A stretch of DNA of 64,000 nucleotides. It comes from CAWCHZ01 sp963795555 (GTDB taxonomy: Bacteria > Actinomycetota > Thermoleophilia > Solirubrobacterales > Solirubrobacteraceae). The position numbers and the translations under genes were made by a program. The stretch covers positions 992,001 to 1,056,000 of the forward strand of contig CAWCHZ010000002.1 in assembly GCA_963795555.1 (NCBI GenBank), in the 5' to 3' direction. The notes under the pieces were generated by a model. That model searched no databases, was not told the DNA's origin, and was given only the letters and a program-made list of their open reading frames with translations. Shown here one piece after another: positions 1-8,436 of this stretch (position 1 is its first letter; every line of letters begins with the position of its first letter).

Positions 1-420
1 CTGCCGGCGTTGGCTCGTGGTGAGGTCGTGATCGGCAACCGCTGGCTCTTCGACATGTTGGCTCTGTTCGAGGCCCGTGGTCTGACTCTGCCTGCATGGT
101 TACCCGACGCTGCCGCTCGGATTGTCAGACCGGACTTCTGCTTCGTTCTCGATGGTTCGGCGGAAGTGATCGTGGATCGAGTCGTGCGGCGTGACGGCGC
201 GAAGCCCAGCCGGTTCGATCAGAACGTGGCGTTCGTTGAACGCTTCAACGCGGCACTCAGGCGAATGGCCGAGGCAAACCACCTCACGGTGTTGCGACTC
301 GAAGACAACCCCGGAGACCTCTTGCAGCAATGCCTCGACGTTCTGCGCGAGGCTGGATGGGAGCTGGACGGCGCTGTCGCTGAGGGCTCTGCCCGTAAGG
401 CCGATGGTGTCACCGCCTGA
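1..420 (+). CDS. Thymidylate kinase-like P-loop kinase, 3' part
   Basis: The reading frame is open from the first base of the window, so the 5' end with the P-loop lies upstream. The visible part has VIGNRWLFD, resembling the DR(Y/W) motif of thymidylate kinases, then a PDFCFVLDG strand, a VDRVVRRDG lid-like segment and a helical end. The family phosphorylates dTMP. Divergent copies also sit beside nucleotidyltransferases in glycan clusters, and one follows at 3.0 kb, so a non-housekeeping role is possible (inference). The assignment rests on fold-like motifs, not on a complete protein. Confidence 0.55.
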   Translation: MPALARGEVVIGNRWLFDMLALFEARGLTLPAWLPDAAARIVRPDFCFVLDGSAEVIVDRVVRRDGAKPSRFDQNVAFVERFNAALRRMAEANHLTVLRLEDNPGDLLQQCLDVLREAGWELDGAVAEGSARKADGVTA

Positions 421-436
421 ACGCCGCCCTCGAACC

Positions 437-1900
437 ATGAGGACCGGACGAACCATCGTGAGCCCGGAACGCCGCAAGTGGCTGGCGCTCGCGCTCCTGT
501 GCACGGTCTGGTTCATGGTGGTCCTCGATATCGCGATCGTCAACGTCGCCCTGCCGTCGATCAAGGTCGGCCTCGGCTTCTCCCAGCAGAACCTGCAATG
601 GGTCGTCAGCGCCTACGCGCTCGTCTTCGGCGGCTTCCAGCTGCTGGGTGGGCGGGCGGCAGACCTGCTCGGGCGCCGGCGCCTGTTCCTCATCGGCATC
701 GCCGTGCTCACCGTCGCCTCCCTGCTGGCGGGCCTGGCCTGGTCGGAGGGATCGCTGATCGCCGCGCGGGCGCTGCAGGGCTTCGGGGCCGCGATCATCG
801 CCCCCGCCGCCCTGTCGATCCTCTCGACCACCTTTGTCGAGGGGCGCGAGCGCAACGTGGCCCTGGGCGCCTGGGGCGCGGTGGGCGGCTTCGGCGCGGC
901 GGCCGGTGTGCTGCTCGGCGGCGTGCTCACCGACCTGCTGAGCTGGCAGTGGATCTTCTTCGTCAACGTCCCGGTGGGCACCGTCGCCTTCCTGCTCGCC
1001 CCCGTCCTGCTGCGCGAGAGCCGCGACGCGAGCGCAAGGGCCTACGACGCCCTGGGCGCCGTCCTGGTCACCGGCGGCCTGTCGCTGCTCGTCTACGTAA
1101 TCACGCAGGCGGGCGCAAAGGGCTGGGGCTCAGCCGACACGCTGGGGGTGGGCGCGGGCGCGCTCGTGCTGCTGGCCTCCTTCGTGGCCTGGGAGCGCCG
1201 CCACCCCGAGCCGCTCATGCGCTTCGGGATCTTCCGCGTGCGCACGGTCTTCGGCGCCAACGTCGCCAGCTTCATCTTGGGCGGTGCGGTCTTCGGTCTG
1301 TTCCTCATGCTCACGCTGTACATGCAGCAGGTGCTGCGCTACTCCCCCCTGCGCACCGGCGTGGCGTACCTGGCCATCGCCGCCACGCAGATTCTCTGGT
1401 CGGCAGTGGCGGCCCAGCTCGTCACCCGCGTGGGGGTCAAACGCGTGCTTGTCCTGGGGATGGCGATGCTCGCCGCCGGGCTGCTGTACTTCACACAGGT
1501 CTCGGTCGACGGCTCCTACGTGGGCGACCTGCTGCCCGGCTTCCTGATGATCGGCCTCGCGATCGGGTTCTCGTTCGTGCCGATCTCGATCGCGGGGCTG
1601 GCCGGGATCCAGCCCGCGGAGGCCGGTCTGGCCTCCGGGTTCATCAACACCACCAACCAGATCGGGGGGGCACTGGGCATCGCCGTCCTGTCGAGCATCG
1701 CGACCTCGCGCACCGCCAACGCGGTGGCCGCGGGCATGGCGCGGCGTCCCGCGCTCGTCCACGGCTTCACAACCGCCTTCATGGTCGGCGCGATCATCGC
1801 TGCGCTCGGCGTCGTCGCCTCGCTCGCGCTGATCCGCCGTCGCGAGCTCGAGCACAGCCCCGCCATCGAGGATGAGCTTGGTGTCGAGCTGGCCGCCTGA
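437..1900 (+). CDS. MFS drug exporter, DHA2 (EmrB/QacA) family
   Basis: A 487-residue integral membrane protein that probably exports a drug or metabolite with proton antiport. The first helix holds WFMVVLDIAIVNVALPSI, the DHA2 motif with the aspartate-containing D1 element. GGRAADLLGRRRLF is the cytoplasmic loop 2-3 signature (motif A), and GAWGAVGGFGAAAGVLLGG resembles the motif C antiporter region. Length and hydrophobic pattern fit 14 helices. ATG at 437 is preferred because translation upstream is unlike the family and overlaps the kinase-like gene. It sits 16 bases after that gene and may be co-transcribed. The substrate is unknown. Confidence 0.88.
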   Translation: MRTGRTIVSPERRKWLALALLCTVWFMVVLDIAIVNVALPSIKVGLGFSQQNLQWVVSAYALVFGGFQLLGGRAADLLGRRRLFLIGIAVLTVASLLAGLAWSEGSLIAARALQGFGAAIIAPAALSILSTTFVEGRERNVALGAWGAVGGFGAAAGVLLGGVLTDLLSWQWIFFVNVPVGTVAFLLAPVLLRESRDASARAYDALGAVLVTGGLSLLVYVITQAGAKGWGSADTLGVGAGALVLLASFVAWERRHPEPLMRFGIFRVRTVFGANVASFILGGAVFGLFLMLTLYMQQVLRYSPLRTGVAYLAIAATQILWSAVAAQLVTRVGVKRVLVLGMAMLAAGLLYFTQVSVDGSYVGDLLPGFLMIGLAIGFSFVPISIAGLAGIQPAEAGLASGFINTTNQIGGALGIAVLSSIATSRTANAVAAGMARRPALVHGFTTAFMVGAIIAALGVVASLALIRRRELEHSPAIEDELGVELAA

Positions 1901-2015
1901 CCGCTACGGAAGCTCTACAGATAAATCAATGTATCCTGAACGTTTTGGAGTTCTTGATGAATCGGTCGGATGCGGCTACGCTGACAGATCGGTGCAGCAG
2001 TTGGACTCAGCGCCC

Positions 2016-3029
2016 ATGGCGCCATCACCCGTTCGCGCGCAGACGTCGTCGTCCACCCTTTCGCTGGACGACGCGCAGCTGGACCGCGCGTGGCGAGACC
2101 TGGCCCGCCGCTCCGCGAACGCTCACCCGTTCGCGGCCCCAGACTGGCATCGAACGCTGCGGTGCCACATGGCGGCCGACGTCGACTACGCGTGCGTCGT
2201 CCTGCGCCGCCAGGAGTCTGTGGTCGCGCTCGCTTACGTGATCCGCTCCGAGCGCGACCAGTCCGTCTCGCTCGGCGGACGCCAGGACCTGGTGGACTAC
2301 TTCAGCCCCGTGTGGGTGGACGGCCACGGCGCCGAGCTGGCCGACGCGCTCGTCCGCGACGTCGTCGATCGCGGCTGGCAGCGGCTGCTCGCCCCGCACC
2401 TCGACGCCACCGGTGGCTTCCTCGAGCTGCTGGGCGCCGCGGCCGAGCGCCACGGGCTCCGCGTGCGACTGGGAGAGACCGACCCGGTGGTGGCGATGGC
2501 GCTGCCCGCGAGCTGGGAGGACTACCTCGCCCAGCTCTCCGGCAAGGACCGCCACGAGCTGCGCCGCAAGCGACGGCGCCTGGAGGCCGCCTTCCCGAGT
2601 GCGCGCGTGCGGGCGTCGACCCCCGCGACGCTCGATCAGGACATGGACCTCTTCATCGCGCTGCACACCGAGGAGGACAGCGAGAAGGGCTCCTTCCTGC
2701 GCGGCTGGCGGGCTGACTTCTTCCGCGAGATGGCCTCTCACCTGAGCGCCGACGGCAGCCTGCGCCTGGCCTTCCTGGAGGGTGACGGGGACCCGCTCGC
2801 CGCCACCTTCGGCTTCGTCGACGAGACGACGTACTACCTGTACAACTCCACCTTCGTGCGCCGCCACCAGGCGGCATCGCCAGGCCTGTACCTGGTCTCC
2901 GCCCTGATCCAGGAGAGCATCGAGCGCGGCCTGCGCGTCTTCGACTTCCTGAAGGGCACGGAGAACTACAAGTTTCGACTCGGAGGTCAGCTCCGGCCGA
3001 TGTCCAACGCCGTCCTTGAGCTCTCGTGA
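2016..3029 (+). CDS. FemAB/CelD-type GNAT acyltransferase
   Basis: A 337-residue protein of the GNAT_6/BioF2-like group. This family transfers acyl or aminoacyl groups, often to glycans or peptidoglycan precursors. The middle has SGKDRHELRRKRRRLE, the basic helix typical of this group. The end has FGFVDETTYYLYNSTFVRRH, SPGLYLVSALIQESIERGLRVFDFLKGTENYKFRLGG, where family members usually carry the F-D-F-x-x-G-x-E-x-Y-K signature. ATG 2016 is favoured, with ATG 1929 in frame as an alternative. The AT-rich stretch at 1915-1965 could hold a promoter. It is followed after 10 bases by the nucleotidyltransferase gene, so the two are likely co-expressed. Confidence 0.75.
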   Translation: MAPSPVRAQTSSSTLSLDDAQLDRAWRDLARRSANAHPFAAPDWHRTLRCHMAADVDYACVVLRRQESVVALAYVIRSERDQSVSLGGRQDLVDYFSPVWVDGHGAELADALVRDVVDRGWQRLLAPHLDATGGFLELLGAAAERHGLRVRLGETDPVVAMALPASWEDYLAQLSGKDRHELRRKRRRLEAAFPSARVRASTPATLDQDMDLFIALHTEEDSEKGSFLRGWRADFFREMASHLSADGSLRLAFLEGDGDPLAATFGFVDETTYYLYNSTFVRRHQAASPGLYLVSALIQESIERGLRVFDFLKGTENYKFRLGGQLRPMSNAVLELS

Positions 3030-3039
3030 GGTGACCTCC

Positions 3040-4449
3040 ATGCCAGTGACCAGTGAAGACCTCGCCGTCATCAGCCTCGGCGCCGCCGCCCCGCGCATGG
3101 ACGCGGAGCAGGCGGTCGCCGCCCTCAGCCACCTGCCCGCCGGGCGCACCGCCATCGTGCTGCGGCGCAACAAGGCCATCCTCGTCGCCGACGAGCGGCT
3201 GCGCGAGGTCGCCGAAGCCGGCGGCTCCCACGCCAGCAAGGCGAGCGAGATCCGCGCCGACCTCGCCGAGGCCGTGGCGGACAACATCAGCCGCCACGGC
3301 AAGCTCGAGGGCCGCATCGCGCAGCTCGGCGAGATCGCCCGGCAGATGTCGATCGGCATTGGCGCGATGAAAGGCCTCAGCATCGCGCGGGTGTATCCCG
3401 AGGAGCTGCGCCCCCGGCGCGACCTCGGCGACATCGACGTCTACGTCCACACCGCCGACGCGGCCTGGGAGCTCACCCGCCTGCTGGCCGAGGACGGCTA
3501 CCGCTACGACTCCGATGAGCCGCCGTGGATCAAGCGCGCCCCGGACGGGCGCATCTACGGGCAGATGCGTCTGCTGCCTCCGGTCGGCTCCAGCGCGCAT
3601 GGTGGTGAGGCGCTGGCTGATGACATGGCGCGGCGGCTACGAGGTCCGGGCAAGGACCTGGTCATCGACATCCACTACGACCGCTACTCGGTGCGCCACT
3701 GCTCGTGGCTGGAGGTGCCGGTCGAGCTGCCGATCGGCGAGCTGAGCTACATCGATCCGATCACGAACTTTCCCTACGTGATCGCCGACGCGGCCAGCGA
3801 CTACTTCACCTCGACCAAGGTGCTCAACGACTTCTACTTCCTGCTCGAGCGCACCGACACCTCGGCGGGGGAGCTGATCGAGCGCCTGCGCCCCGCCAAG
3901 CTCGAGCGCTTCTTCGCCACCGTCGTGCAGCGGATGTCAACTGCGCTCGACCTGCCCGAGCGCCACCGCGCCGCGCTGGCCGGCGTGGCGGCCGCCAAGG
4001 CCGAGCCGATGCCGCCGGTCGACGACTTCGACATGCGCGGGCGCGCCCGCGTCACCACCCTGCACGCCTTCCGGGTGGGGCAGGACCGCTCGCTGGCCGA
4101 GGCGGCGCGCAACGGCGCTTCGGCCTTCATCTCCTACCGCAGGCCGGTGCGCGTGCGCCTGTCCAAGCGCTCGCGGCCGGTGCGCGTCAACGAGGCCAGC
4201 CCCACCCGTTGCACGCGATTGCTGCCCATCCCCGTGGTCAAGGAGGCGCTCGGCGCCGAGACTCCTCCGCGCGCCGCCGGCGGCGATGCCAACGGCCACT
4301 GGCACCCGATCCCCGGCGCCACGCGCATGCAGGCGCTGACCACCGACTCCGGCGACCTCGTCCGGGTCGGCCCTGACGTGTTCATCCCGACCGTGTGGTA
4401 CGGGCTGCCCGAGCGCCTGGTGGCGATCGCCGAGACGGTCGCATCATGA
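3040..4449 (+). CDS. Nucleotidyltransferase family protein (NTP_transf_5 type)
   Basis: A 469-residue protein. The core IGAMKGLSIARVYPEELRPR followed by RDLGDIDVYV at about residue 120 matches the uncharacterised nucleotidyltransferase family PF14907: a conserved lysine, then Y-P and R-x-x-x-D-I-D, the pair of acidic metal ligands of the pol-beta fold. Members occur in polysaccharide, lasso-peptide and other tailoring clusters; their substrates are mostly unknown. The GNAT protein upstream and PIG-L deacetylase downstream suggest a sugar-linked role (inference). Its TGA overlaps an ATG that belongs to a duplicated junction (see 4437-4494). Confidence 0.7.
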   Translation: MPVTSEDLAVISLGAAAPRMDAEQAVAALSHLPAGRTAIVLRRNKAILVADERLREVAEAGGSHASKASEIRADLAEAVADNISRHGKLEGRIAQLGEIARQMSIGIGAMKGLSIARVYPEELRPRRDLGDIDVYVHTADAAWELTRLLAEDGYRYDSDEPPWIKRAPDGRIYGQMRLLPPVGSSAHGGEALADDMARRLRGPGKDLVIDIHYDRYSVRHCSWLEVPVELPIGELSYIDPITNFPYVIADAASDYFTSTKVLNDFYFLLERTDTSAGELIERLRPAKLERFFATVVQRMSTALDLPERHRAALAGVAAAKAEPMPPVDDFDMRGRARVTTLHAFRVGQDRSLAEAARNGASAFISYRRPVRVRLSKRSRPVRVNEASPTRCTRLLPIPVVKEALGAETPPRAAGGDANGHWHPIPGATRMQALTTDSGDLVRVGPDVFIPTVWYGLPERLVAIAETVAS

Positions 4450-4494
4450 GCGCCGAGCGAGTGCTGGTCGCATCATGAGCGCCGAGCGAGTGCT
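4437..4494 (+). repeat. 29-bp perfect tandem duplication of an overlapping stop/start junction
   Basis: Two identical 29-bp copies, 4437-4465 and 4466-4494, each contain TCATGAGCGCC. The first ATGA joins the nucleotidyltransferase stop (4447-4449) to an ATG at 4446. The second joins another TGA (4476-4478) to the deacetylase ATG at 4475. Because 29 is not a multiple of three, the first ATG does not extend the deacetylase; it opens a separate ten-codon cistron. Confidence 0.95.
4446..4478 (+). CDS. 10-residue relay minicistron created by the junction duplication
   Basis: The ATG at 4446 reads MSAERVLVAS and stops at TGA 4476-4478. Its first seven residues equal the N-terminus of the PIG-L protein, and its last three come from the C-terminal frame of the nucleotidyltransferase. 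The stop overlaps the true deacetylase start by the same ATGA geometry as the original junction, so ribosomes could be handed on twice. Translation is inferred from architecture only. Confidence 0.45.
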   Translation: MSAERVLVAS

Positions 4495-5185
4495 GATGGT
4501 CGTCGCCCACCCCGACGACGGCGAGTTCAACTGCGGCGGGACGATGGCCAAGTGGCGCGCGCAGGGCACGGAAGTCCACATCGTCGTGGTGACCGACGGC
4601 AGCCGCGGCAGCCACGACACCTCGATCTCCGACGAGGACCTGGCCGCCCAGCGCCGCCGGGAGCAGCTGCGCGCCGCCGAGCGGCTCGGTGTGAGGGACG
4701 TCGAGTTCCTCAACGAGCGCGACGGCGAGGTGGTCGACTCCGACCGCCTGCAGGCCGGGCTCGTGCGCGCGATCCGCCGCGCGCGCCCCCAGCTCCTGCT
4801 CAGCCACGACCCGCGGGCAGCCTACCTGCGCCACCCCGACCACTGGGTCGTCGGCGAGGCGGTGTGGAAGGCCGTCTACCGGGCGCGCGAGCCGCGCTAC
4901 GCCCTCAACGGTGACGCCTCCACGGCGTGGGCACCAGAGGAGCTGTGGCTGTTCCACACCCCGCACCCCGAGCACGTCGAGGAGCTCGACGAGGCCGCCC
5001 TGGAGGCCAAGTTCGCCGCGCTGCTGTGCCACGAGAGCCAGTGCCCGACCTCGATGGGCTTCAGCGTCGGCGACGAGGCCGGCGCCGAGCGCTTCCGCCA
5101 GCTCGTCTTCGCCCGCGCCCGGGCGATCGGCGAGCTCGCCGGGCTGCCCTTCGGCGAGGGCTACGTGCGGCTGCGGTTGAGCTAG
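4475..5185 (+). CDS. PIG-L family deacetylase
   Basis: A 236-residue LmbE/PIG-L zinc hydrolase that would remove an N-acyl (commonly acetyl) group from a sugar conjugate. The AHPDDGE motif near the N-terminus supplies the catalytic aspartate and the first zinc ligands. HPDH at about residue 125 supplies a further histidine ligand. Length is normal for MshB/BshB/LmbE-type enzymes. It could act in mycothiol-like or glycan synthesis; the neighbouring nucleotidyltransferase and acyltransferase favour a dedicated tailoring cluster (inference). The start is duplicated (see 4437-4494), and the second ATG is in frame with the motif. Confidence 0.88.
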   Translation: MSAERVLMVVAHPDDGEFNCGGTMAKWRAQGTEVHIVVVTDGSRGSHDTSISDEDLAAQRRREQLRAAERLGVRDVEFLNERDGEVVDSDRLQAGLVRAIRRARPQLLLSHDPRAAYLRHPDHWVVGEAVWKAVYRAREPRYALNGDASTAWAPEELWLFHTPHPEHVEELDEAALEAKFAALLCHESQCPTSMGFSVGDEAGAERFRQLVFARARAIGELAGLPFGEGYVRLRLS

Positions 5186-5188
5186 GCC

Positions 5189-6004
5189 ATGACCCTCGAC
5201 GCCGCCCAGTTCAAGCAGCGCCAGCGGGCCATGTGGGCCACGGGCGACTACGCCAACATCGGCCGTCACATCCAGCCGGTGGCCGTCGAGGTCGTCGAGG
5301 CCGCCGGCATCGGGCCCGGCGACGAGGTCCTCGACGTCGCCACCGGCAGCGGCAACGCCGCCCTGCTCGCCGCCCAGCGCGGCGCGCGGGTGACGGGGCT
5401 GGACCTCACCCCCGAGCAGCTCGAGCTGGCCCGCGCCCGGGCGACCGAGGCGGGGCTGGAGATCTCCCTGATCGAGGGCGACGCCCAGGAGCTGCCCTTC
5501 GCCGAGGACTCGTTTGACCGGGTGACGTCGGTCTTCGGGGTCATGTTCGCCCCCGATCAGGAGCGCGCGGCGGCCGAGCTGCTGCGCGTGTGCCGGCCGG
5601 GCGGGACGATCGTTGTCAGCGGCTGGACGCGGGAGGGCTACAGCGGCCAGATGTTCGGCGTCCTGGCCCGTCACCTGCCGCCCCTTCCCGAAGGCTCCCA
5701 CCCACCGATGTTGTGGGGCAGCGAGGAGCGCGTGCGCGAGCTCTTCGCCGGCGCCGAGGTCACCTGCGAGCGCCGGCCCGCCCTCGGCGCCGTCGAGGCG
5801 GAGTCGGTCGAGGCCTGGATCGACTACAACGAGCGCCTCTGGGGCCCGCTCGTCCTGACCAAGCGCACGCTCGAGGCCGAGGGCCGCTGGCCGGCCGCGC
5901 GCGCCGACCTCGTCGCGCTCTCCGAGCGCTTCAACGAGGCCACCGACGGCTCGCTGCGCATCAACACCGAGTACCTGCTGACGGTGGTGCGCAAGCCCGG
6001 GTGA
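5189..6004 (+). CDS. Class I SAM-dependent methyltransferase (UbiE-like)
   Basis: A 271-residue methyltransferase. Motif I is VLDVATGSGNAALLAA, motif II has GLDLTPEQL, the adenine-binding region is EGDAQELPFAEDSFD, and a post-motif reads LRVCRPGGTIVVSGW. It starts three bases after the deacetylase stop, so co-translation is likely. The C-terminal third (substrate cap) has no feature that tells the acceptor. A small-molecule or glycan acceptor fits the neighbours (inference). Confidence 0.85.
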   Translation: MTLDAAQFKQRQRAMWATGDYANIGRHIQPVAVEVVEAAGIGPGDEVLDVATGSGNAALLAAQRGARVTGLDLTPEQLELARARATEAGLEISLIEGDAQELPFAEDSFDRVTSVFGVMFAPDQERAAAELLRVCRPGGTIVVSGWTREGYSGQMFGVLARHLPPLPEGSHPPMLWGSEERVRELFAGAEVTCERRPALGAVEAESVEAWIDYNERLWGPLVLTKRTLEAEGRWPAARADLVALSERFNEATDGSLRINTEYLLTVVRKPG

Positions 6005-6044
6005 CCACCCGCGGACGAGGCCACCACGCACGGCACCCCCTCTG

Positions 6045-6071
6045 AGCTACACTGTAGCTGTATGGCTACAG
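6045..6071 (+). promoter_or_regulatory. Overlapping inverted repeats at the vapB-like start (candidate autoregulatory operator)
   Basis: AGCTAC-ACT-GTAGCT (6045-6059) overlaps CTGTAGC-TGTATG-GCTACAG (6052-6071), giving three alternating GTAGC/GCTAC half-sites across the start codon at 6062. Phd/YefM antitoxins bind such palindromes to repress their operon. TACACT at 6048-6053 could be a -10 element for a nearly leaderless transcript. There is no clear ribosome-binding site or -35 box. Confidence 0.6.
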
Positions 6072-6316
6072 ATGTTCCGCAGCGTGAGCTGCGCAACAAC
6101 ACCGCCAGCCTTCTGCGCCGCGTCGAGGCGGGCGAACGGCTGCGCATCACCGTCCACGGCCACCCTGTCGCCGAGCTCGTGCCGGTAGGCGCTCCCCAAC
6201 CGTTTGTCGCCTTCGACGAGCTGACTCGCGGCCTGCGCGGCTTGATGGCGCCCAGCGACCGCCTCGACGAAGAGCTCCACGAGCTCGACCAGTCCCCCAG
6301 CGACCCATTCGCGTGA
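6062..6316 (+). CDS. vapB: Antitoxin, Phd/YefM (VapB-type) family
   Basis: An 84-residue protein. The N-terminal part VPQRELRNNTASLLRRVEAGERLRITVHGHPVAELVP is the Phd/YefM fold, with the R-E-L-R-N...L-x-x-V-x-x-G pattern used for DNA binding and dimerisation. The acidic C-terminal half (about 45-84) would wrap the toxin. The stop overlaps the toxin GTG start by four bases, as is typical for these operons. It is likely self-repressing through the palindromes at its start. Confidence 0.85.
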   Translation: MATDVPQRELRNNTASLLRRVEAGERLRITVHGHPVAELVPVGAPQPFVAFDELTRGLRGLMAPSDRLDEELHELDQSPSDPFA

Positions 6317-6702
6317 AGCGCGCCCTACTGGACACCAGCTTCGTCATCGCCCTAGCCCGGGGCGAAGACGTGGCGCTCCAGGACCCACCGGAGGAAGCGG
6401 CAATCTCCGCCGTGACGCTGTGTGGCCTGCACCACGGCGTGCTCATCGCCACCGACGAGCAACGCCCCGGTCGACTCGCCACGCTCACCTACGCCGAGCG
6501 ACGGTTCGCCGCAATCCCCGTCGACGCCCAGATCGCGCCCCACTACGGGCGCCTACTCACCGAAACGCGACGCAAACACGGCAAGAAGCTCGCCACAGCA
6601 GACGCACTCATCGCCGCCACCGCCGCCGCCCACCATCTCCCCCTCATCACCCGCGACCAAGACTTCGCAAACCTCAACGGCATCCAAGCAATCATCGTCT
6701 AG
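6313..6702 (+). CDS. vapC: VapC-type PIN-domain ribonuclease toxin
   Basis: A 129-residue PIN-domain protein, expected to be a Mg2+-dependent endoribonuclease inhibited by the preceding antitoxin. LLDTSFVIALARGED holds the first conserved aspartate, KLATADALIAATAAAHHLPLITRDQDF holds the second aspartate (ATAD) and the TRDxDF motif near the C-terminus, and an acidic PPEEAAIS segment fits the second acidic position. GTG start overlaps the antitoxin TGA. The RNA target cannot be read from sequence. Confidence 0.88.
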   Translation: MKRALLDTSFVIALARGEDVALQDPPEEAAISAVTLCGLHHGVLIATDEQRPGRLATLTYAERRFAAIPVDAQIAPHYGRLLTETRRKHGKKLATADALIAATAAAHHLPLITRDQDFANLNGIQAIIV

Positions 6703-6725
6703 ACGCCAGCATGACCGCCCTCCCC

Positions 6726-6749
6726 GCAGCACGGCATATGCCGTGCTGC
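6726..6749. other. 24-bp perfect palindrome downstream of vapC
   Basis: A perfect self-complementary 24-mer centred between 6737 and 6738 (arm GCAGCACGGCAT) lies 23 bases after the toxin stop. As RNA it would form a strong hairpin on either strand, but no T-run follows. It may be a Rho-assisted or bidirectional terminator, or a regulator-binding site. Confidence 0.5.
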
Positions 6750-6838
6750 CTCGTCGAAGCAGATAACGCTGGCACCTTGGCATTGATCACCTTCATACGC
6801 TGCTTGCGTACTTTGGCGATGCGTGGCATCTTTTTCGC

Positions 6839-8191
6839 GTGCAGGGCCCCCTGGAGCTGCATCACGAGTTGTCCCCTTGCGGGGTCGAGCACTACCGCGA
6901 GGAAGCTCAAGCTCTGCTGAGCGCGGCACGCGACGGCGACACCGAGGCCGAGGCTCGTCTGGCGGCGGTCCACCATAACGACGGGGAGGCGGCGTCGCTC
7001 GTGGATGCCCTGGACGCGGTAGCGGCCGAGCATGGCCATGCGTCCTGGACTACTTTTGAGCAAGAGCTGGCTGGGATAGCCACGCGCGGCGTCAGGCCTG
7101 TCGCGCGCATCGGCACAGCGCCGCCCGAGACCTACGCGGAGCAGGCCGACGCTCTGACCAGCGCCGTCCAGCAAGGCGAGCAAGATGCGGTCGTACGCCT
7201 CCGTGGACGGGTCCCCCGCCTGGCCGACCTCGACGACGCAGCGATTGGGACGCGAGCTACGAGCGACGACGCACGGGTGTGTATCGCCCGCGAATACGGC
7301 TTTCGCACTTGGTCTGAGCTGGTGCAAATCGCCGAGTACGCACGCCGCACCCACTACACCAGCTTGGCGCCTGAAACCCCATGGAAGCGCGCAGTGGCAG
7401 CGATCCGAGCGGGAGACTCGCACGCACTTCGCCGCCTATTAGACGAGCATCCGGGGTTGCCGCGCGAGGATCCCGGCATGACGCTGCTGGCCGCAGCGGC
7501 ACAGCCAGAGGCTGGGGAGGTGCCTCAGGAGATCGTCAGCATGCTCATCGAGGCGGGCTCTGAGCTCAATGGTCCCCTAGGCATCGCGGCATGCTTCAAC
7601 AAGGCGGACATGGTGGAATGGCTACTTGATGCGGGAGCCGACCCGGCGGCGACGGATATCGGGCCGGTGACCGCGCTACAAGCGGCCGTCTACCACGGTG
7701 CCGAGGAGACCACGGATGTGCTCGTGCGACGGGCGGGGCTTCACCCGGACGCGTTCTATCTCGCGGCAGGCGCAGGCGATCTAAAGCGCGTAGACGCCTG
7801 GTTCACTGATGATGGACAGCTACGGTTGGAGGCATTCGCCGAGCGTCCAAACCTGACCGATGTCGGATGGCCGCCGCGACCGCCCTTAAGCGACGATCCC
7901 CGTGACTTGTTGGCCGAGGCGCTCGCCTTCGCCGCCCAGCTCGGACGAACCGAGGTCTGCGAGAATCTCCTCGATCGCGGCGCCGATCCGGCGCGAGCCC
8001 CTCTTTACGGCGTCACGCCGCTGCACCTCGCTGCGGCAGCCGGTCGACTAGAGACCGTCAAGGCACTGATACGGCGCGGGGCGCCGCTCAACGCCCGCGA
8101 CGACCTGCACCAAGGCACGCCGCTCGGCTGGGCCTTGCACAGCGGCCGGCCCAACGAGGAGACTGTCGCCTTCTTGCGCAACAGGAGCTAA
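6839..8191 (+). CDS. Ankyrin-repeat protein
   Basis: A 450-residue soluble protein with no visible signal peptide. Recognisable ankyrin units lie at about 235-285 (ELNGPLGIAACFNKADMVEWLLDAGADPAAT) and 360-445 (FAAQLGRTEVCENLLDRGADPARAPLYGVTPLHLAAAAGRLETVKALIRRGAPLNARD). The N-terminal part contains two related segments with FRTWSEL and HASWTTFEQEL, a pattern common in bacterial ankyrin proteins of this type. Ankyrin repeats mediate protein contacts; no enzyme motif is visible. The start is uncertain: GTG 6839 is used, without a good ribosome-binding site. Confidence 0.75.
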   Translation: MQGPLELHHELSPCGVEHYREEAQALLSAARDGDTEAEARLAAVHHNDGEAASLVDALDAVAAEHGHASWTTFEQELAGIATRGVRPVARIGTAPPETYAEQADALTSAVQQGEQDAVVRLRGRVPRLADLDDAAIGTRATSDDARVCIAREYGFRTWSELVQIAEYARRTHYTSLAPETPWKRAVAAIRAGDSHALRRLLDEHPGLPREDPGMTLLAAAAQPEAGEVPQEIVSMLIEAGSELNGPLGIAACFNKADMVEWLLDAGADPAATDIGPVTALQAAVYHGAEETTDVLVRRAGLHPDAFYLAAGAGDLKRVDAWFTDDGQLRLEAFAERPNLTDVGWPPRPPLSDDPRDLLAEALAFAAQLGRTEVCENLLDRGADPARAPLYGVTPLHLAAAAGRLETVKALIRRGAPLNARDDLHQGTPLGWALHSGRPNEETVAFLRNRS

Positions 8192-8210
8192 GCCAGCCTG
8201 CGCCGCTGCA

Positions 8211-8350
8211 CCCGTTTGGACCCTATCCAGGCGGCCCGCCCTGCTCCACAGTCCCCAAACCTCGTGATTGCAGGCCCGTCGTCAGTCGGCTTAGTTAGAC
8301 GGTATTTGCACCCGGGGGGCGGTCTCGGCAATCGAGCAGCTCCACGCGAC
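8211..8350. repeat. Degenerate copy of the tRNA-Pro flank repeat
   Basis: CCCGTTTGGACCC, TGATTGCAGGCCC, CAGTCGGCTTAG and ACGGTATTTG occur here in the same order and spacing as in the copy at 13650. The first half also aligns with the 146-bp repeats at 9747 and 18759. The tRNA-like part is replaced by DNA that translates, with one frameshift, to a peptide like the one at 13750-13823 (RYLNAAAVEAIGRLHGML). It is probably a relic of an older insertion at this locus. Confidence 0.5.
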
Positions 8351-8436
8351 GCTTGAACTGTCTGCGTCCGCGGAGGACCTTTCCATGGCGACCTCTCGCT
8401 GGCTGGGCTGGAGCTCTTCGCTATCACCCCGCTGGC

